This document shows positions 20,909-31,389 of a DNA stretch of 64,000 nucleotides, in pieces. A program made the translations under genes and the position numbers. Below the pieces are notes generated by a model. That model was not told the origin of the DNA. It saw nothing but the letters and a program-made list of their open reading frames with translations, and did not search any database. The stretch is from positions 434,001 through 498,000 of the forward strand of contig BLSF01000012.1 in assembly GCA_012862575.1 (NCBI GenBank). The letters are read 5' to 3'. The first letter of the stretch is position 1. Each line of letters starts with the position of its first letter. Source of the DNA: Parietichytrium sp. I65-24A. Taxonomy: Eukaryota > Sar > Bigyra > Thraustochytrida > Thraustochytriidae.

Positions 20909-22297
20909 CTATTCATCAGCGGCCGTTCTCGCATCGGCGTCGTAAATTAGCTCTGCTTCCATCTCCATTTTGACGCATAGCGTTTTAAATTCCTGAGTAA
21001 CACGAAAGCGCTGAAAACCGTCGCGCTTCATCAGACTAAAAATCTCGTCAATAGCTTCATCAAACACGCCGTTCTCGACGGGGCCTCTACCTTCTTTGAG
21101 GAAAACATCCTCCAGGTTGCCGCGTTGGTTGCTCTGCAGATTGACCTGCATTTTGGCACTGTCAGGCACGAAAGAATCGAAAATCGTTGTGGCGATTTTT
21201 TCTCTTGTCGACTCTGATGTACCACGGTAACTGTCACGCCAGTCTGTGGCCGCCTTCCAAAACAGAATATTTTCAACGTTGTATTCTTGAGCCAGATGCC
21301 TTTCAAATGCCTCCAGACCGGCCTCAGAGCTCAAAACCATCCCAAGAGTCACCTTGGCTGGGTCCAACTTTCCGCCAGTGCCTGTCACAGACGATGGAGC
21401 CACCGTCGTTTTGTACTTTCCTCCGCTGCTCTCATCCCCACCGGCCCGCCTCCGAAACTTTGTTGCAGATTCTGCGTCCACAATTGTTTGCATCACGGGC
21501 CGCACGCAGACAACATAATGATTGTAGTAGCTCAGCCCAACGAGTACCCACATCGGATCCTGATTTACCCCAAAAACACCGAAAACCACCAAGACATTCC
21601 AGATTACTCCAAACACAAGACATGCCCCGAGCAAGCGGCGGACTTCAGCGCGCAGCCCCATTGGATCTTCGTGGTGCTTGAGCCGCTGCAGCAAGACCAG
21701 ACTAGCTATAACCTGTGCAATGGCAAATGCGAAGAGAGCGTAGTTTGCAAGGGAGCTGAAATTGCACCCGGTACACCCTTTCAAATATTGATCGTCGGTG
21801 CTCACCACCAACACCATAATGGCCAATGGGACAAGGCACAGAAACGCCAAGACGCGTAATTCGTTCCATCTTCCAGCCCTTCTAATTCGCTTGATGAGCA
21901 AATCAAGATTTGCCGACTCCTCTCCGATTTTGAACGATTTCACAGCGTTTCCGAGCTTTATGCGATTGTACATTTGGGAGAGCGAAATTGTTAGGGGGCC
22001 AGCAAACAGGGGCACGTATAGAACGGAGCAAATGAGCGAAACGTCGCACGAGAATGTCTGTCGGCCATACCCGTCCCTCCACAGGCACATTACAAGCAAG
22101 AGCATCGACGCAAATGTCTGCGTTGCGGTGAGGACGACCGACCTTGCGCAGATTGGGTATAGACGTTGCCGCGCCACCATCAGCGCCAAGGGCACCAGTA
22201 AATACACCGTCGACACCGCAAACGCAACGAGCGACAAGGCCTGAAGCCGCGGGTCCATCTCCCCGGCAGCTGTTACAGTCGCATTGCAGGTTGACAT
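20909..22297 (-). CDS. Seven-transmembrane receptor with C-terminal RGS domain
   Basis: 462 residues. Seven hydrophobic segments occupy about residues 15-270, with a short extracellular N-terminus and paired cysteines in a loop (GCTGCNF). A cytosolic Ser/Gly-rich linker leads to an RGS domain at about 318-440. The domain shows the usual landmarks: an opening LGMVLSSEAGLEAFERHL, an ENILFWKA helix, a VNLQSNQRGN turn, and a FDEAIDEIFSLMKRDGFQRF end. RGS domains accelerate GTP hydrolysis on G-alpha; a 7TM-RGS fusion (as in plant RGS1) couples sensing directly to G-protein shut-off at the plasma membrane. The ligand is unknown. The start is the only ATG before the first helix. Confidence 0.9.
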   Translation of the reverse strand: MSTCNATVTAAGEMDPRLQALSLVAFAVSTVYLLVPLALMVARQRLYPICARSVVLTATQTFASMLLLVMCLWRDGYGRQTFSCDVSLICSVLYVPLFAGPLTISLSQMYNRIKLGNAVKSFKIGEESANLDLLIKRIRRAGRWNELRVLAFLCLVPLAIMVLVVSTDDQYLKGCTGCNFSSLANYALFAFAIAQVIASLVLLQRLKHHEDPMGLRAEVRRLLGACLVFGVIWNVLVVFGVFGVNQDPMWVLVGLSYYNHYVVCVRPVMQTIVDAESATKFRRRAGGDESSGGKYKTTVAPSSVTGTGGKLDPAKVTLGMVLSSEAGLEAFERHLAQEYNVENILFWKAATDWRDSYRGTSESTREKIATTIFDSFVPDSAKMQVNLQSNQRGNLEDVFLKEGRGPVENGVFDEAIDEIFSLMKRDGFQRFRVTQEFKTLCVKMEMEAELIYDADARTAADE

Positions 22298-22471
22298 CTT
22301 TCCGGCGACACGTCTCCCTCTCCTCCACGGAGACTACCTCTTCTCGCCCGCCTCCTTTCGTCGCCTCCGTTCAACCTGACAAACTGCCAGCTTCCCGTCT
22401 CACCTCGAACACAGGCAATTGCTCGTTCACTCTGTTTATCCTTGCACAGCCAAACCAATCCTCATGACCAA

Positions 22472-22520
22472 CTCACCCATCAAGTTCTGTCAGCNAGCTC
22501 ACCCATCAAGTTCTGTCAGC
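22472..22520. repeat. 25-bp direct repeat around an assembly 'n'
   Basis: The sequence CTCACCCATCAAGTTCTG and flanking bases occur on both sides of the n at 22495. This looks like two contig ends whose overlap was not merged. Confidence 0.8.
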
Positions 22521-22603
22521 CTGGCTCTTGACTCTGTGAGACGACAAAACGCGTAATTGCCCATCACTCGTCGCTCGTAGCGACAGTCGCTTTTTCCATT
22601 CAT

Positions 22604-22655
22604 CTGTCTATCTATCTATCTATCTATCCTTCTTTCTTTCTTTCTTCTTTCTTTC
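22604..22655 (+). repeat. (TCTA)n(TTTC)n microsatellite
   Basis: Tandem TCTA units followed by TTTC units, about 300 bases upstream of the 7TM-RGS start on the opposite strand. Confidence 0.9.
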
Positions 22656-22848
22656 AATGAACATGTTGTGGTTGCTGGGAGCGTCTTTCCATTGCTCTGA
22701 AATTAGTGCAATCTAAGACTGGGACTGAGAATGAGAATGACTGTGACACAGTGAGGGAGAGAGAGAGAGAGAGACCACATCGCATTCATCGTGCCAGATT
22801 GTCAAATTATCACAATGTCAGACCCATTTCTTTCTCTCTCGCAGGCAG

Positions 22849-22920
22849 TCTCAATCTCAATCTCAGTCTCATTCTCATTCTCATTCTCAATCTCAATCTC
22901 AACCTCAATCTCTCTCTGTG
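22849..22920 (+). repeat. (TCTCAA/TCTCAT)n hexamer repeat
   Basis: About 11 imperfect hexamers. Lies in non-coding DNA. Confidence 0.9.
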
Positions 22921-24827
22921 TCTCAGCACAGGTGATTAACAACAGCAACTTCCGTTGTTCATGCGAAGAATAATTGCTCTTACGCAGTCGGGTATCAGAC
23001 GCTAGCATTCTATCCGTTACGTTTGCTCGCAAGTTGAACTTGAACTTGCACTTGAACGTGGCGAGTTGAATTTTGACTTGAGCAGATCCTTTCGAAACGA
23101 AAGCGAGAGGAAAGCTTGCCATCTTTCTCTGTGACCATGCATGGAGTGGTTGGGCAGGCAGAACGGTGAGAGCCTGATCGTGAAATCAGCAGTCAAGTAG
23201 TGGTGACTGGCGACGGTGCAGAGCTCGAGATCCGGGAGTCAACGGCCATTCGTAGCGTCAGATTTGACCGGGAAACAGAGAAGCGTAAGTATGTGGCAAA
23301 CTCTTGAATGAGGTGAAAGATCCACTGAGATTTGCTCTTGCTGTGAGTTTGCTTCCTTGACGCTTGTTCAAGTTTTTTTTGTAGGCGATGCTGGCGAATC
23401 TCCGGTCTACTTTGCATTTCATACCTTCTCCTTCCCCCGCTTCATAGGGGTCTGACTTCTGTGAAGGGTATTCATAACATCAATCTCGAATAGCTGTTGT
23501 CTCGCGCAAAGCCCAAGCGCATTCTATAAAGGTATGCTCCGAGCAGAGCGTCATGTCCAGTCGTTTCGCAAAATTTTGTTTGTGAGCAATGAAAGTAAGG
23601 ACCTTACGACCTCGGAGTCACCCATATCCGAGCAGAGTACCTTTGCACGAATTTTTTTTAAATTATTAACAAGAGAAAAATGCACCTAGCCTTTCAGAAT
23701 TCAGAATTCGGAAGTTTCGAGTTGAGCAGGAAGGACAGATGCCGAATTACTTCATTCTCAACGGCTTTAAATGGGGAAATGAGAACCTTTCGGGGTCAGC
23801 TTGGTCTGAGCAATTGCGAGCCAATCCCGGCCAAATACTTGTGCGTGATGTCAAGGCCAGCTCTAAACTCAAAGTGTGCTGTATGTTTTTCAACTCCGGT
23901 GGAGAAAATGACCTGTGACTTCGGACAGAGCAGTGTACTACACGAGAAGTGACATTGAAGGAAAGTAAACCATACATCACATTCATAGGACTCTCAAAAT
24001 ACGATGAAACACAATCTGCTTCAATCCCACGCCTGACTTGAACTTGAACTTGGGAGACTGACTTGCGTTAAGATTTTCACTGACAAGTCAGCAAACAAAC
24101 GAACAAACAGTTCGCAGAAAGCAAGGAAAAACTCTCGTTGAAAATCTCAAAGCCAGTAAATTCATTCGAGATCTCTCCGCTGCGCTCGAAGAAGGCGGCA
24201 GTCAAAACCACACCACAAAACAGACGACAGGGAAAACACCTGCGAAACAGCGGTGATTGATATGTCTAATTGCGACTTATCCGGAATGATGCTGTGTTTT
24301 ATGTAAGGGACGACTATTGGCAAGAACAGGAAAGAAAACCTACAACGAACGTGTTCGACTGGAGCCCAAAAATGAGGACAGGAAAAATACCTGCGAAACA
24401 GCGGTAATTCATACGTCTAATTGCGATATGTCCCTCTCCTTGTGTGTCTTGACTTGCACAACGCGTGGACAGTGTGGACAGTGTGACAGCAGCGTACGTT
24501 AGAAGTCATTAAGCGGGGACCCCTAACCGTATAATTCTGAACCCTCAAGCTTGTTTTGCAGACTGAAGAGCGGACCAGAAACTTCTTGCTTAAAAGGTTT
24601 CTCTTTCACAGTTCTGTTTCGTTTGCAGAGCCCACGGCGTACTGAGTATCACACTCTTTCTTCAAAGACTTGTGGCCGAAGCAGCAGGCTGGGCATCACA
24701 TACTTTGTTGACAGCAAAGAGGGAGAGGACTTGTGTGTGTGGATTGATGATTCAAGGCTGACCTTGCGTTGTTGGCTGTGGCGTTCGTGGGTAATTTGAG
24801 ATTGATTTTGGGCTTTGCATCTACAAA

Positions 24828-26105
24828 ATGCTGGACATAATCCACTTTCGAAGCGAACGCGGCGGAGATACACAGCGGGTGTTGAAGAGCGAAACATTGC
24901 GTGGGAAGCAAGTCGGAAAAGTGCAGGAGAGCATTGACAATGTCCAAAGACTTGACGCGCTGGAGAAGACGTCGAAGAAAAGTGTGGACAATCTACGCAA
25001 GGAGTTGAAGGTTATGGGCCGTCCTCCGCCTTCCGTTGGCAGTGGTGCCTCGGAAGAAGCTGCTTTGGAGGGCTGGAGATCGAGAGTGCGTAGTGAAAAG
25101 TCCAGGCTCAAGCAGTTAGAAGTGGAATGGAAAAAAACTGCGGACGAGCTAAAGGAGGCTCTTGCGACGTTTGCAAATATTGTCGACATGCAAGCTGCGA
25201 AAGAGGTTTTGCGCGTGGGATGCCAGGATACGCGCGAGCCAATTACAGGGTGGCAGGCGCAGGGCCAACCCTTGAACAATACAGGCGAGGAAGGAACTGT
25301 CCTGGAGAAGTGGGCTTCTGCATTGATCCGTAGCCTTACTGGAAAGGAGGTCGTAGCCGGAAATTCCTATGACGTTTACCGGGAAAAGTGGCTCGACGAG
25401 ACGAAACAATTGCCTTGCGCCACGCGAGAAGGGAGAGCTTTGGAGTGGTGCATCTTGTGTCAAGGCACCTTGGAGAGTTCGATGAAAATTTCTGCCTCTC
25501 TTTGCACTTTGTTCAAGTCAATCCTAGAGACCTGCTCTGACCCATTTGAGTTTGATATTCCCCACCCCACAGGCTTCCCGCGCGAGAGCGCGTATAATAT
25601 TATCTGCACTTTACAGGGGCGTGAAGTACTGTCTATTCAAAACGAAACGGATTTCCATGCGCGCCTTGCAGGAATACGCAGCGGGCCAAAAAGACAAAAG
25701 ACTTTTGAGGAGCAAAAGCGCTTCGTTCACTGCGTGCGACTCCAGTTCTTGGACCATAGCTGGTGGGAGACCTTTGTTCAGAGTGTTCTGAGGGAACGAA
25801 TTCCTCTCGATGAGAGTTTCTCACTGGCCCTCAATAGAACCATCGCAAGCCCTCTTTGCGAGCAACCGACCAAGGACTGTGACAACTGGGACCGCTTCCA
25901 AAGCGACTCTCACACCGTGACAAACCATGACGTAGATGACCTCGAGTGGTACTTGAGGGACTCGAGTTTTCTACATGGCGCGTTCCCCTCGGAAATCGAT
26001 CGCCTGGTCTACGAAAGAGTTACTGGAGCATTCCCCGATTTGCCAGCCGTTCAGTACCCCGGTATCGCTCGGTGGTCTGAACTGGTCAGCAAATATGCAA
26101 TCTGA
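24828..26105 (+). CDS. Coiled-coil protein with a GST-C-like (eEF1B-type) C-terminus, function unknown
   Basis: 425 residues. Residues about 20-65 and 85-115 are charged heptad-like helices (for example VQRLDALEKTSKKSVDNL). The middle is helical and unrecognised. The last 65 residues, with DDLEWYLRDSSFLHG, a PSEIDRLVYERV helix and a terminal ARWSELVSKY, match the GST C-terminal-like fold seen at the N-terminus of eEF1B-beta/delta and in aminoacyl-tRNA synthetase cofactors (L..YL..RSYL.G..PS.AD, then RWYNHI). In those proteins the fold mediates assembly of translation complexes. A similar docking role here is inference. Single exon; the start is the first ATG after a TTTG-rich leader. Confidence 0.6.
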   Translation: MLDIIHFRSERGGDTQRVLKSETLRGKQVGKVQESIDNVQRLDALEKTSKKSVDNLRKELKVMGRPPPSVGSGASEEAALEGWRSRVRSEKSRLKQLEVEWKKTADELKEALATFANIVDMQAAKEVLRVGCQDTREPITGWQAQGQPLNNTGEEGTVLEKWASALIRSLTGKEVVAGNSYDVYREKWLDETKQLPCATREGRALEWCILCQGTLESSMKISASLCTLFKSILETCSDPFEFDIPHPTGFPRESAYNIICTLQGREVLSIQNETDFHARLAGIRSGPKRQKTFEEQKRFVHCVRLQFLDHSWWETFVQSVLRERIPLDESFSLALNRTIASPLCEQPTKDCDNWDRFQSDSHTVTNHDVDDLEWYLRDSSFLHGAFPSEIDRLVYERVTGAFPDLPAVQYPGIARWSELVSKYAI

Positions 26106-26568
26106 CAATATATTTCCCTTGCACTGACTAGATCTGCTTTGGGCTATTAGGTCTTTGTGTTGACGTGTGAAATTTGAATGTCCTGAGGTTTGGGAAGCCA
26201 TGCCTTCGATCTATGCGATAGCCTTGAACAATAACGCAATCTCAAGTTGTAACTTCGAAAAGACCGTTCCATTCTTGCCATGACACATTCTCACATTCAC
26301 CAAGCCATTATAGCAAAGTGCACATCAATCTGGCAGACAGGTGGCATCGGCATTTTTCACCTCGTCCACCTCGTCCTCAAAACCTTGACGGCAGCCTTTT
26401 GCGTGTGCCTTACTAGTCTTCGGTATTGGTGCTCTACCTAGCCTAGACTTGATTGACTGTGACAAAGGATTTTTGCCCCGTTACTTCCAAAACTGGGCTA
26501 GGTTGACATGTGTTGACGGAACGGCAGGGGGACCAAGAACTTGGAGGCTCCGCTGTTTCGAGCCCACA
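26106..26568. other. Intergenic spacer / leader of the LMF gene
   Basis: The downstream frame is open from about 26449 but without an ATG until 26569. No other element is recognised. Confidence 0.4.
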
Positions 26569-28620
26569 ATGCGGCTCGACACGCTCTTGGAAGGCGTGGC
26601 ATGGGCGTATGTTTGGGCGTTTGCAGGAGTGTGGGTGCAATGGCAGGGCTTGTTCGGAGTTGACGGCCTCGAGCCCGTGCAGAACAGGATCAACACCGCC
26701 GGTGGAGGTGTTGGACTGCTGGAGCTGTTGCAAAGGGCGCCTGGGGAACGCGGAGAGCCTTTCCTTGTGCTGCCAAGGCTCATGCAAGTCTTGCAGGTAC
26801 ACGAAGCAGATCTTGTCTGCAACGCGGTTTGTGCCGTCGGGCTTGCAGTGAGCGTGCTAGTGGCGTGGAGCAAAAGACTGAGGACTGCGTCGGCGTTCTT
26901 CGTGCTTTGGGCGCTGTATCTCACAATTCAGCAGGTTGGTAAAACGTTTTTGTCATTTCAGTGGGACATCTTGCTGTTGGAGACCGGATTCCTGGCGATC
27001 TTTGCTGGTGCGCAAATGACCCCAAACCTCTCGTCGTTTTCCTTCCGCTTCCTTTTCTTCAAATTTATGTTGATGTCTGGTGTTGTAAAAGTGCAGAGCA
27101 GATGCCCGACCTGGTTCGGACTGACAGCATTGGACTACCACTACGCCTCACAATGCATTCCAACTCCTCTTGCATGGTTCGCGCATCAGCTTCCAGCTAC
27201 TTTGCAGAGACTTTCCGTACTAGCGACTCTGCTCATTGAGATTCCTTGCACGTTTTGGATCCTTTCCCCATTGCGGGTTCATCAGCTCGCCAGCTTCGTT
27301 GTTCAAACGTTACTTCAGATATTGATCTTGCTGACAGGGAACTACAACTTCTTTAACTTTCTGACGATGGTGCTTTGTGCGTCGCAATTACTTCACAGCG
27401 GCGCCAAAGTCGAGGCGGCACCGACAGATCTGAAGACGTCGCCGGCAACTCGCAACTCTGCTCCGCAGAGTATACTTTTCATGATCGGTGGCCTGCTCCC
27501 AGTTGCGTGGTACACGCACGAATATATGTGCGACTGGGTACTTGATCCGGAGGACCCGATGTTTCCTGCCACTATCAAGAGCACCTACGCCACTGTGCTT
27601 GATGGACACGTGCATAGTGCAATAGCCCCGCTGCTTCTCTTCGTGATGGTGAACCTCGTGATTCATACGTGCCAAGATCTTTTTGCGCAACTGCCCGGAA
27701 AGGAAATGTCCGAAAGCGCATGGTACTGTGTGCGCTTGTCCTGGAAAGTGTGTTGCTCAATTTTGACATTTTCGATTGGAGCTGTTCTGTGTGGAGTCGT
27801 AATGGTCTCTTTTGTCACCTTTGCCGCCTTGGACAGAACAGGTGGGGTGCAGCAGACTGTTCCTCATGTTTTCGTGGACGCTTATTTCAAGAGTGAAGCA
27901 ATCGGTGGAATTACGAGTCCATACGGGCTCTTCAGAACTATGACTGGTGTGAATGCAGAAACGCGAGCGGTGTCGCGGCCTGAGGTGGTGGTGCAGATCT
28001 TGATTGACGGCCACAGTGAGTGGGAGGACCTCGAATTCAAATACAAACCTGGCGCGCTTGACGCTGCCCCAAGTTTCATCTGGCCATATCAGCCGAGGCT
28101 GGACTGGCAAATGTGGTTTGCCGCCCTTTCTAACTATCAGCAAGCGCCTTGGACGATACATCTGTGCTCAAAAATACTGAAGAGGTCCCCAGACGTCATG
28201 GATCTAATCACCGACGCGACTGTTCGTGACCAAGCAATCATAGGAGTTCGAGCAAGGCTGATGCAGTATGACTTCACACATGTCCAATTCCTCGATCGGC
28301 AAGCGCAGCTATATCCAAACTTGACTGGCCGGTACAACACGACAAATTGGTGGTGGAGAATTCCTGGGGCAGACCGTGAGTACATCCCCGAAGTACGCCA
28401 TGGAGACGAAAGCCTGGAAAAGTTTTTAGCTGCTTACGGCTGGGCCGAGCGGCCAAAGCATCTCCCTGGATCCCGCAACCGTCTTGCCCGGATCCTCTCC
28501 GATTTTTTTGACTTTGTCCACCAGGACGACCGTTTCTTCCGCGTGGTGAGGCAAATATGTACGCCGGAATTCGTCATTACCCTCTTGGCCATCAAGGCAA
28601 TATCCGCACGAAACAGATGA
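26569..28620 (+). CDS. Lipase maturation factor (LMF1/LMF2) family protein
   Basis: 683 residues with about eight to ten hydrophobic helices in the first 440 residues. The family core is visible: a helix followed by FFKFMLMSGVVKVQSRCPTW and then LTALDYHYASQCIPTPLAWF. This corresponds to the conserved stretch of animal LMF1 (KLM..G..K..W..LTAM.YHFETQPLPTPLAYY). The lumenal C-terminal half includes the FEFKYKPG-like segment EDLEFKYKPG, a PRLDWQMWFAAL box and an NTTNWWWR stretch, all typical of the family. LMF proteins sit in the endoplasmic reticulum membrane and support folding of secreted lipases. Length is between LMF1 (567) and LMF2 (about 707). An AATAAA signal lies about 75 bases after the stop. 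The partner lipase is not in this window. Confidence 0.9.
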   Translation: MRLDTLLEGVAWAYVWAFAGVWVQWQGLFGVDGLEPVQNRINTAGGGVGLLELLQRAPGERGEPFLVLPRLMQVLQVHEADLVCNAVCAVGLAVSVLVAWSKRLRTASAFFVLWALYLTIQQVGKTFLSFQWDILLLETGFLAIFAGAQMTPNLSSFSFRFLFFKFMLMSGVVKVQSRCPTWFGLTALDYHYASQCIPTPLAWFAHQLPATLQRLSVLATLLIEIPCTFWILSPLRVHQLASFVVQTLLQILILLTGNYNFFNFLTMVLCASQLLHSGAKVEAAPTDLKTSPATRNSAPQSILFMIGGLLPVAWYTHEYMCDWVLDPEDPMFPATIKSTYATVLDGHVHSAIAPLLLFVMVNLVIHTCQDLFAQLPGKEMSESAWYCVRLSWKVCCSILTFSIGAVLCGVVMVSFVTFAALDRTGGVQQTVPHVFVDAYFKSEAIGGITSPYGLFRTMTGVNAETRAVSRPEVVVQILIDGHSEWEDLEFKYKPGALDAAPSFIWPYQPRLDWQMWFAALSNYQQAPWTIHLCSKILKRSPDVMDLITDATVRDQAIIGVRARLMQYDFTHVQFLDRQAQLYPNLTGRYNTTNWWWRIPGADREYIPEVRHGDESLEKFLAAYGWAERPKHLPGSRNRLARILSDFFDFVHQDDRFFRVVRQICTPEFVITLLAIKAISARNR

Positions 28621-28864
28621 ACCAAACCTCAACTGCACTCAACTTTGCGATCTTTCTTTGCTTCTTCGCATGACATTTTTCCACTTAAAAAATGAATAAA
28701 AGAAAGAATACAAAACACTCATCTCCTGCTGTTCATCCTTCTTTGGCAAGCATTTCATTGAACAAGAAGAAGAACCAGTCGAGTCGAGGGGAAAGAACCA
28801 GACAGGAACCGAGATAGGAACCCGACTTTGTCTACTCTATCAGAGTCTTTACTAGCTAGCCTAT

Positions 28865-28893
28865 TTAGTACCGGTGTACCGGTACCGGTACCA
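28865..28893. repeat. Clustered TACCGGTA palindromes
   Basis: TACCGGTGTACCGGTACCGGTACC-like cluster of overlapping palindromes. The core TACCGGTA(GT) also appears at about 17573, 41604 and 61545 in non-coding DNA. Confidence 0.6.
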
Positions 28894-29449
28894 TTTAAGC
28901 ATGGCCGGATCAGTTCTTTGTTCGTCAAGTGCGTCGAGGCTAGGAACCAAGGAACCCTACTTTCTTCCCTACTGCACGCGCTAACACAAACCTTACAGTC
29001 GAACTCTGATGGATGGAAGGCTGAGTCGCAGGTCCGCACTCTTACTGCGCTTATCTCCAAACGCCTAGTACAGCCATGGCTAGCAAGCCCATTAGATACA
29101 TTATAATACAAACACATTACCGTAAACAATAGTAGCCTGTGGATGGAAGATGTTCTGGATTGGTTCCATTACCAGCCATTTAGCTCGAAGCCGTAAGAGC
29201 GAGATTGCGAGTTGGATTGTGAGGGAGCGGACCCTTGGCCACAGGGCAGACTGGAGAGAGTGTACGCGGGGACACAGGAGGTGAGTGCTAGGTGTGGGGA
29301 CAAGGACGGAGAAGCGGGACGACGCGCGCGTGTACAAACCGCGTGAGAGACGGACCGACAGTGACCGGAGAGAGCTGGCGCGGTTGGACGGAGAGGCGGA
29401 GAAGGAAGGGCGATTTTGTTTTGTTTTGCTACCTTGATATCATATTGAT

Positions 29450-29451
<2 letters not shown>

Positions 29452-29479
<28 letters not shown>
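29452..29479 (+). repeat. (GA)n microsatellite
   Basis: About 13 GA dinucleotides, 140 bases upstream of the TOM40 start and probably in its 5' UTR or a UTR intron. Confidence 0.9.
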
Positions 29480-29480
<1 letters not shown>

Positions 29481-29620
29481 GTTAGTATGCGAGGATGCAT
29501 GTGGCTTGTGGAATGTTTTTGTCTAACTTGTTATTTGATGATGTGTTGTGAATATGTGTGATATCGTTTTTGCTTTGGCTGAGATAGGTCGCAGTGGAGA
29601 GAAGAGGTGTATCAGACAAC

Positions 29621-30712
29621 ATGTTCGCTTTCGGCAAAGATGGGGCGCTCACTGGCGTGCTCGGTAGTCTCAAAGCAGCTCTGGGTCCTAAGGTCGCAGA
29701 CTGTGCAGGAGGAATGACTCCAGTGGGATCTGCCCCTCAGGGAGATAATGCTGAGGCGGTCGCCAAGGCGAAGGCGCAGCAGGCAAAGGAGCAGGGCTTG
29801 CCAATTGGCACCGCCTCTGGACTGAGCGCGCAGCAGCAGCTCGAGGCAATCGAGGCTCAGAAGAAAGAGCTGGAGAAGAAGATGGGCAAACGGCCAAACC
29901 CTGGTGCGTACGACAAGGCGGATAGCGATGCAAAGCAGGTGCTCAACCCAGAGTATTTCGATGGCTTCCGCATGCTTATCAACAAGCAGCTGTCCAACAA
30001 ATTCCAGGTGTCCCACGAGTTCTGGCTTGGTAGCCAGATGCTCCAGACTGGCAACCAGTACCACTTTGGAGTGCATGTTGCACCGACCGACAGCATGATG
30101 TTGATCAGCAGGATTGACCCATCTGGTCAGCTCGATGCACAGTACCATCAGACCATCACCCCAAACTTGACTTCCCGTCTTGTGGCTATGCTCAGCCCAG
30201 ACGCATCTCGCAGCGTGGTTCAGTACGACGTAGAGTACAAGGGCAGCGACTTTACCGGAGGACTCAAGCTTTCCCAGGGACCATTTGTTGGTCTGAGCTA
30301 CTTCCAGAGCGTCACACAAAACCTTGCTCTTGGAGGAGAAGGTGTGTTTTACGGCGGCCAAGGCGTCTCTCATGTGTTCTTGCGCGGAAAGTACCACGAC
30401 GAGAAGAACCAGGCAACTCTTACGTACACCACCTTGAACTCGATCTCTGCCAACTACTGCCGCAACGTGAATGAAAAGGTGCGCCTTGCGGCTGAAGTTG
30501 AAGTGAACCTCAGCACCAATGAGTCCCTCATGAACCTCGGCTGGGAGTTTGCTCTTCGCCAGGCGCTAGTGAAAGGATCCTTCTCGACTGAAGGAGTTCT
30601 CGCTACTCACGTAACCCACAGATTGGAGCCAGGATTCTCAATTTTCATGAACGCCATCCTCGACCACTCTAAGGACACCCACCGCTTTGGATACGGTGTT
30701 CAGTTTGGCTAG
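29621..30712 (+). CDS. TOM40: Tom40, mitochondrial outer-membrane protein import channel
   Basis: 363 residues from ATG 29621. After an Ala/Gln/Lys-rich N-terminal segment (about 1-95) comes a 19-strand Porin_3 beta-barrel sequence. Landmarks are [20 protein letters not shown] (start of barrel), a [18 protein letters not shown] segment, and a C-terminal strand [10 protein letters not shown]. That strand carries the polar-x-Gly-x-x-hydrophobic beta-signal used for insertion by the SAM complex. Tom40 forms the pore of the TOM complex. Length fits the family (about 310-390). The neighbouring gene on the other strand (EF-hand) is unrelated. An AATAAA lies near 30887, 175 bases after the stop. Confidence 0.92.
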   Translation: MFAFGKDGALTGVLGSLKAALGPKVADCAGGMTPVGSAPQGDNAEAVAKAKAQQAKEQGLPIGTASGLSAQQQLEAIEAQKKELEKKMGKRPNPGAYDKADSDAKQVLNPEYFDGFRMLINKQLSNKFQVSHEFWLGSQMLQTGNQYHFGVHVAPTDSMMLISRIDPSGQLDAQYHQTITPNLTSRLVAMLSPDASRSVVQYDVEYKGSDFTGGLKLSQGPFVGLSYFQSVTQNLALGGEGVFYGGQGVSHVFLRGKYHDEKNQATLTYTTLNSISANYCRNVNEKVRLAAEVEVNLSTNESLMNLGWEFALRQALVKGSFSTEGVLATHVTHRLEPGFSIFMNAILDHSKDTHRFGYGVQFG

Positions 30713-31071
30713 ACATACTTTTCATTTCCATTTGCTGTTCTGCTTACTCTCTGCTTGCAATTGAAGAAAAGCTGTTATTCATGCCATACCACTTTGGAGG
30801 ACCAGAATTCTGGTAAATAATGCCGCCTTTGAGTCCGACTGAACAAGCGAGCGAACGACACCAGTTCCTAGCGTTTGGCGCAAACAAATAAAATCAAACA
30901 CCAAAAAATCTTGCTGATCAACACACCCCGTTCCGATGCCTTCTTTGTTCGGTTTTGGTGACATTTTTTCTACTGTCAGTTCCCGCTTTTGAGTAGCCCT
31001 CGTTGACTTCGTGACAGCGATAGTGAGAATGGGCCCCTATATGACGAGTTAGCGGCCTGCGAAGGCTGCGC
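30713..31071. other. Convergent spacer, 3' ends of TOM40 and the EF-hand gene
   Basis: The AATAAA at about 30887 on the plus strand fits TOM40 3' processing. Nothing else is recognised. Confidence 0.5.
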
Positions 31072-31389
31072 TCAGTCGTCGAAGGCACTTTTCTTCGCCT
31101 GTCTGCAATGTTTCACCTTGTCGATGTATCCATTTATAAGCTTGCAAAAGTTATATTCGTCAAGCCTTGCGAGAATCACCGAAAACTCCATCCACTCTGC
31201 TCTCGAGACCATCCCGTCGCCATCTTTGTCAGCCCGCGAGAGCTGCAGTCGAGCTTCGCTTTCTGCGACCTTATGACCCGTCATGGCTTCCCCAAGCAAC
31301 GCGAACGCACCTGCATCTAAAAACCCACTTTTGTCAGAGTCCAGCTCATCGAAGAGTGCACCAAGCAACGCTTCAAATTGTTGATTCAT
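31072..31389 (-). CDS. Small EF-hand calcium-binding protein
   Basis: 105 residues from the ATG at 31389; the frame is open 11 codons further without an ATG. A pair of EF-hands is visible. The first loop, DSDKSGFLDAGA, ends in Ala instead of Glu at position 12 and may bind calcium poorly. The second loop, DKDGDGMVSRAE, is canonical. The last 35 residues form a lysine-rich helix. The length corresponds to a single EF-hand pair. The role may be calcium sensing, but no partner can be named. An upstream exon cannot be excluded. Confidence 0.8.
   Translation of the reverse strand: MNQQFEALLGALFDELDSDKSGFLDAGAFALLGEAMTGHKVAESEARLQLSRADKDGDGMVSRAEWMEFSVILARLDEYNFCKLINGYIDKVKHCRQAKKSAFDD

Larger units (their letters stand above)
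22521..24827. other. Gene-poor interval with microsatellites
   Basis: No supported gene in 2.3 kb. It contains a TCTA/TTTC tract (22604-22655), a GA tract (about 22757-22774), a TCTCAA/TCTCAT hexamer tract (22849-22920) and short repeats of GAACTTGAACTTG (about 23033-23060 and 24040-24052). Open frames are short. The last 300 bases precede the coiled-coil gene. Confidence 0.5.
28621..29620. other. Intergenic region upstream of TOM40
   Basis: Contains CCGGTACC-type palindromic repeats (28868-28893), GC-rich transcript-like sequence from 29210 and a GA run (29452-29479). A possible 5'-UTR intron could use GTGAGT near 29281, but no firm acceptor was identified. No protein gene. Confidence 0.45.
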
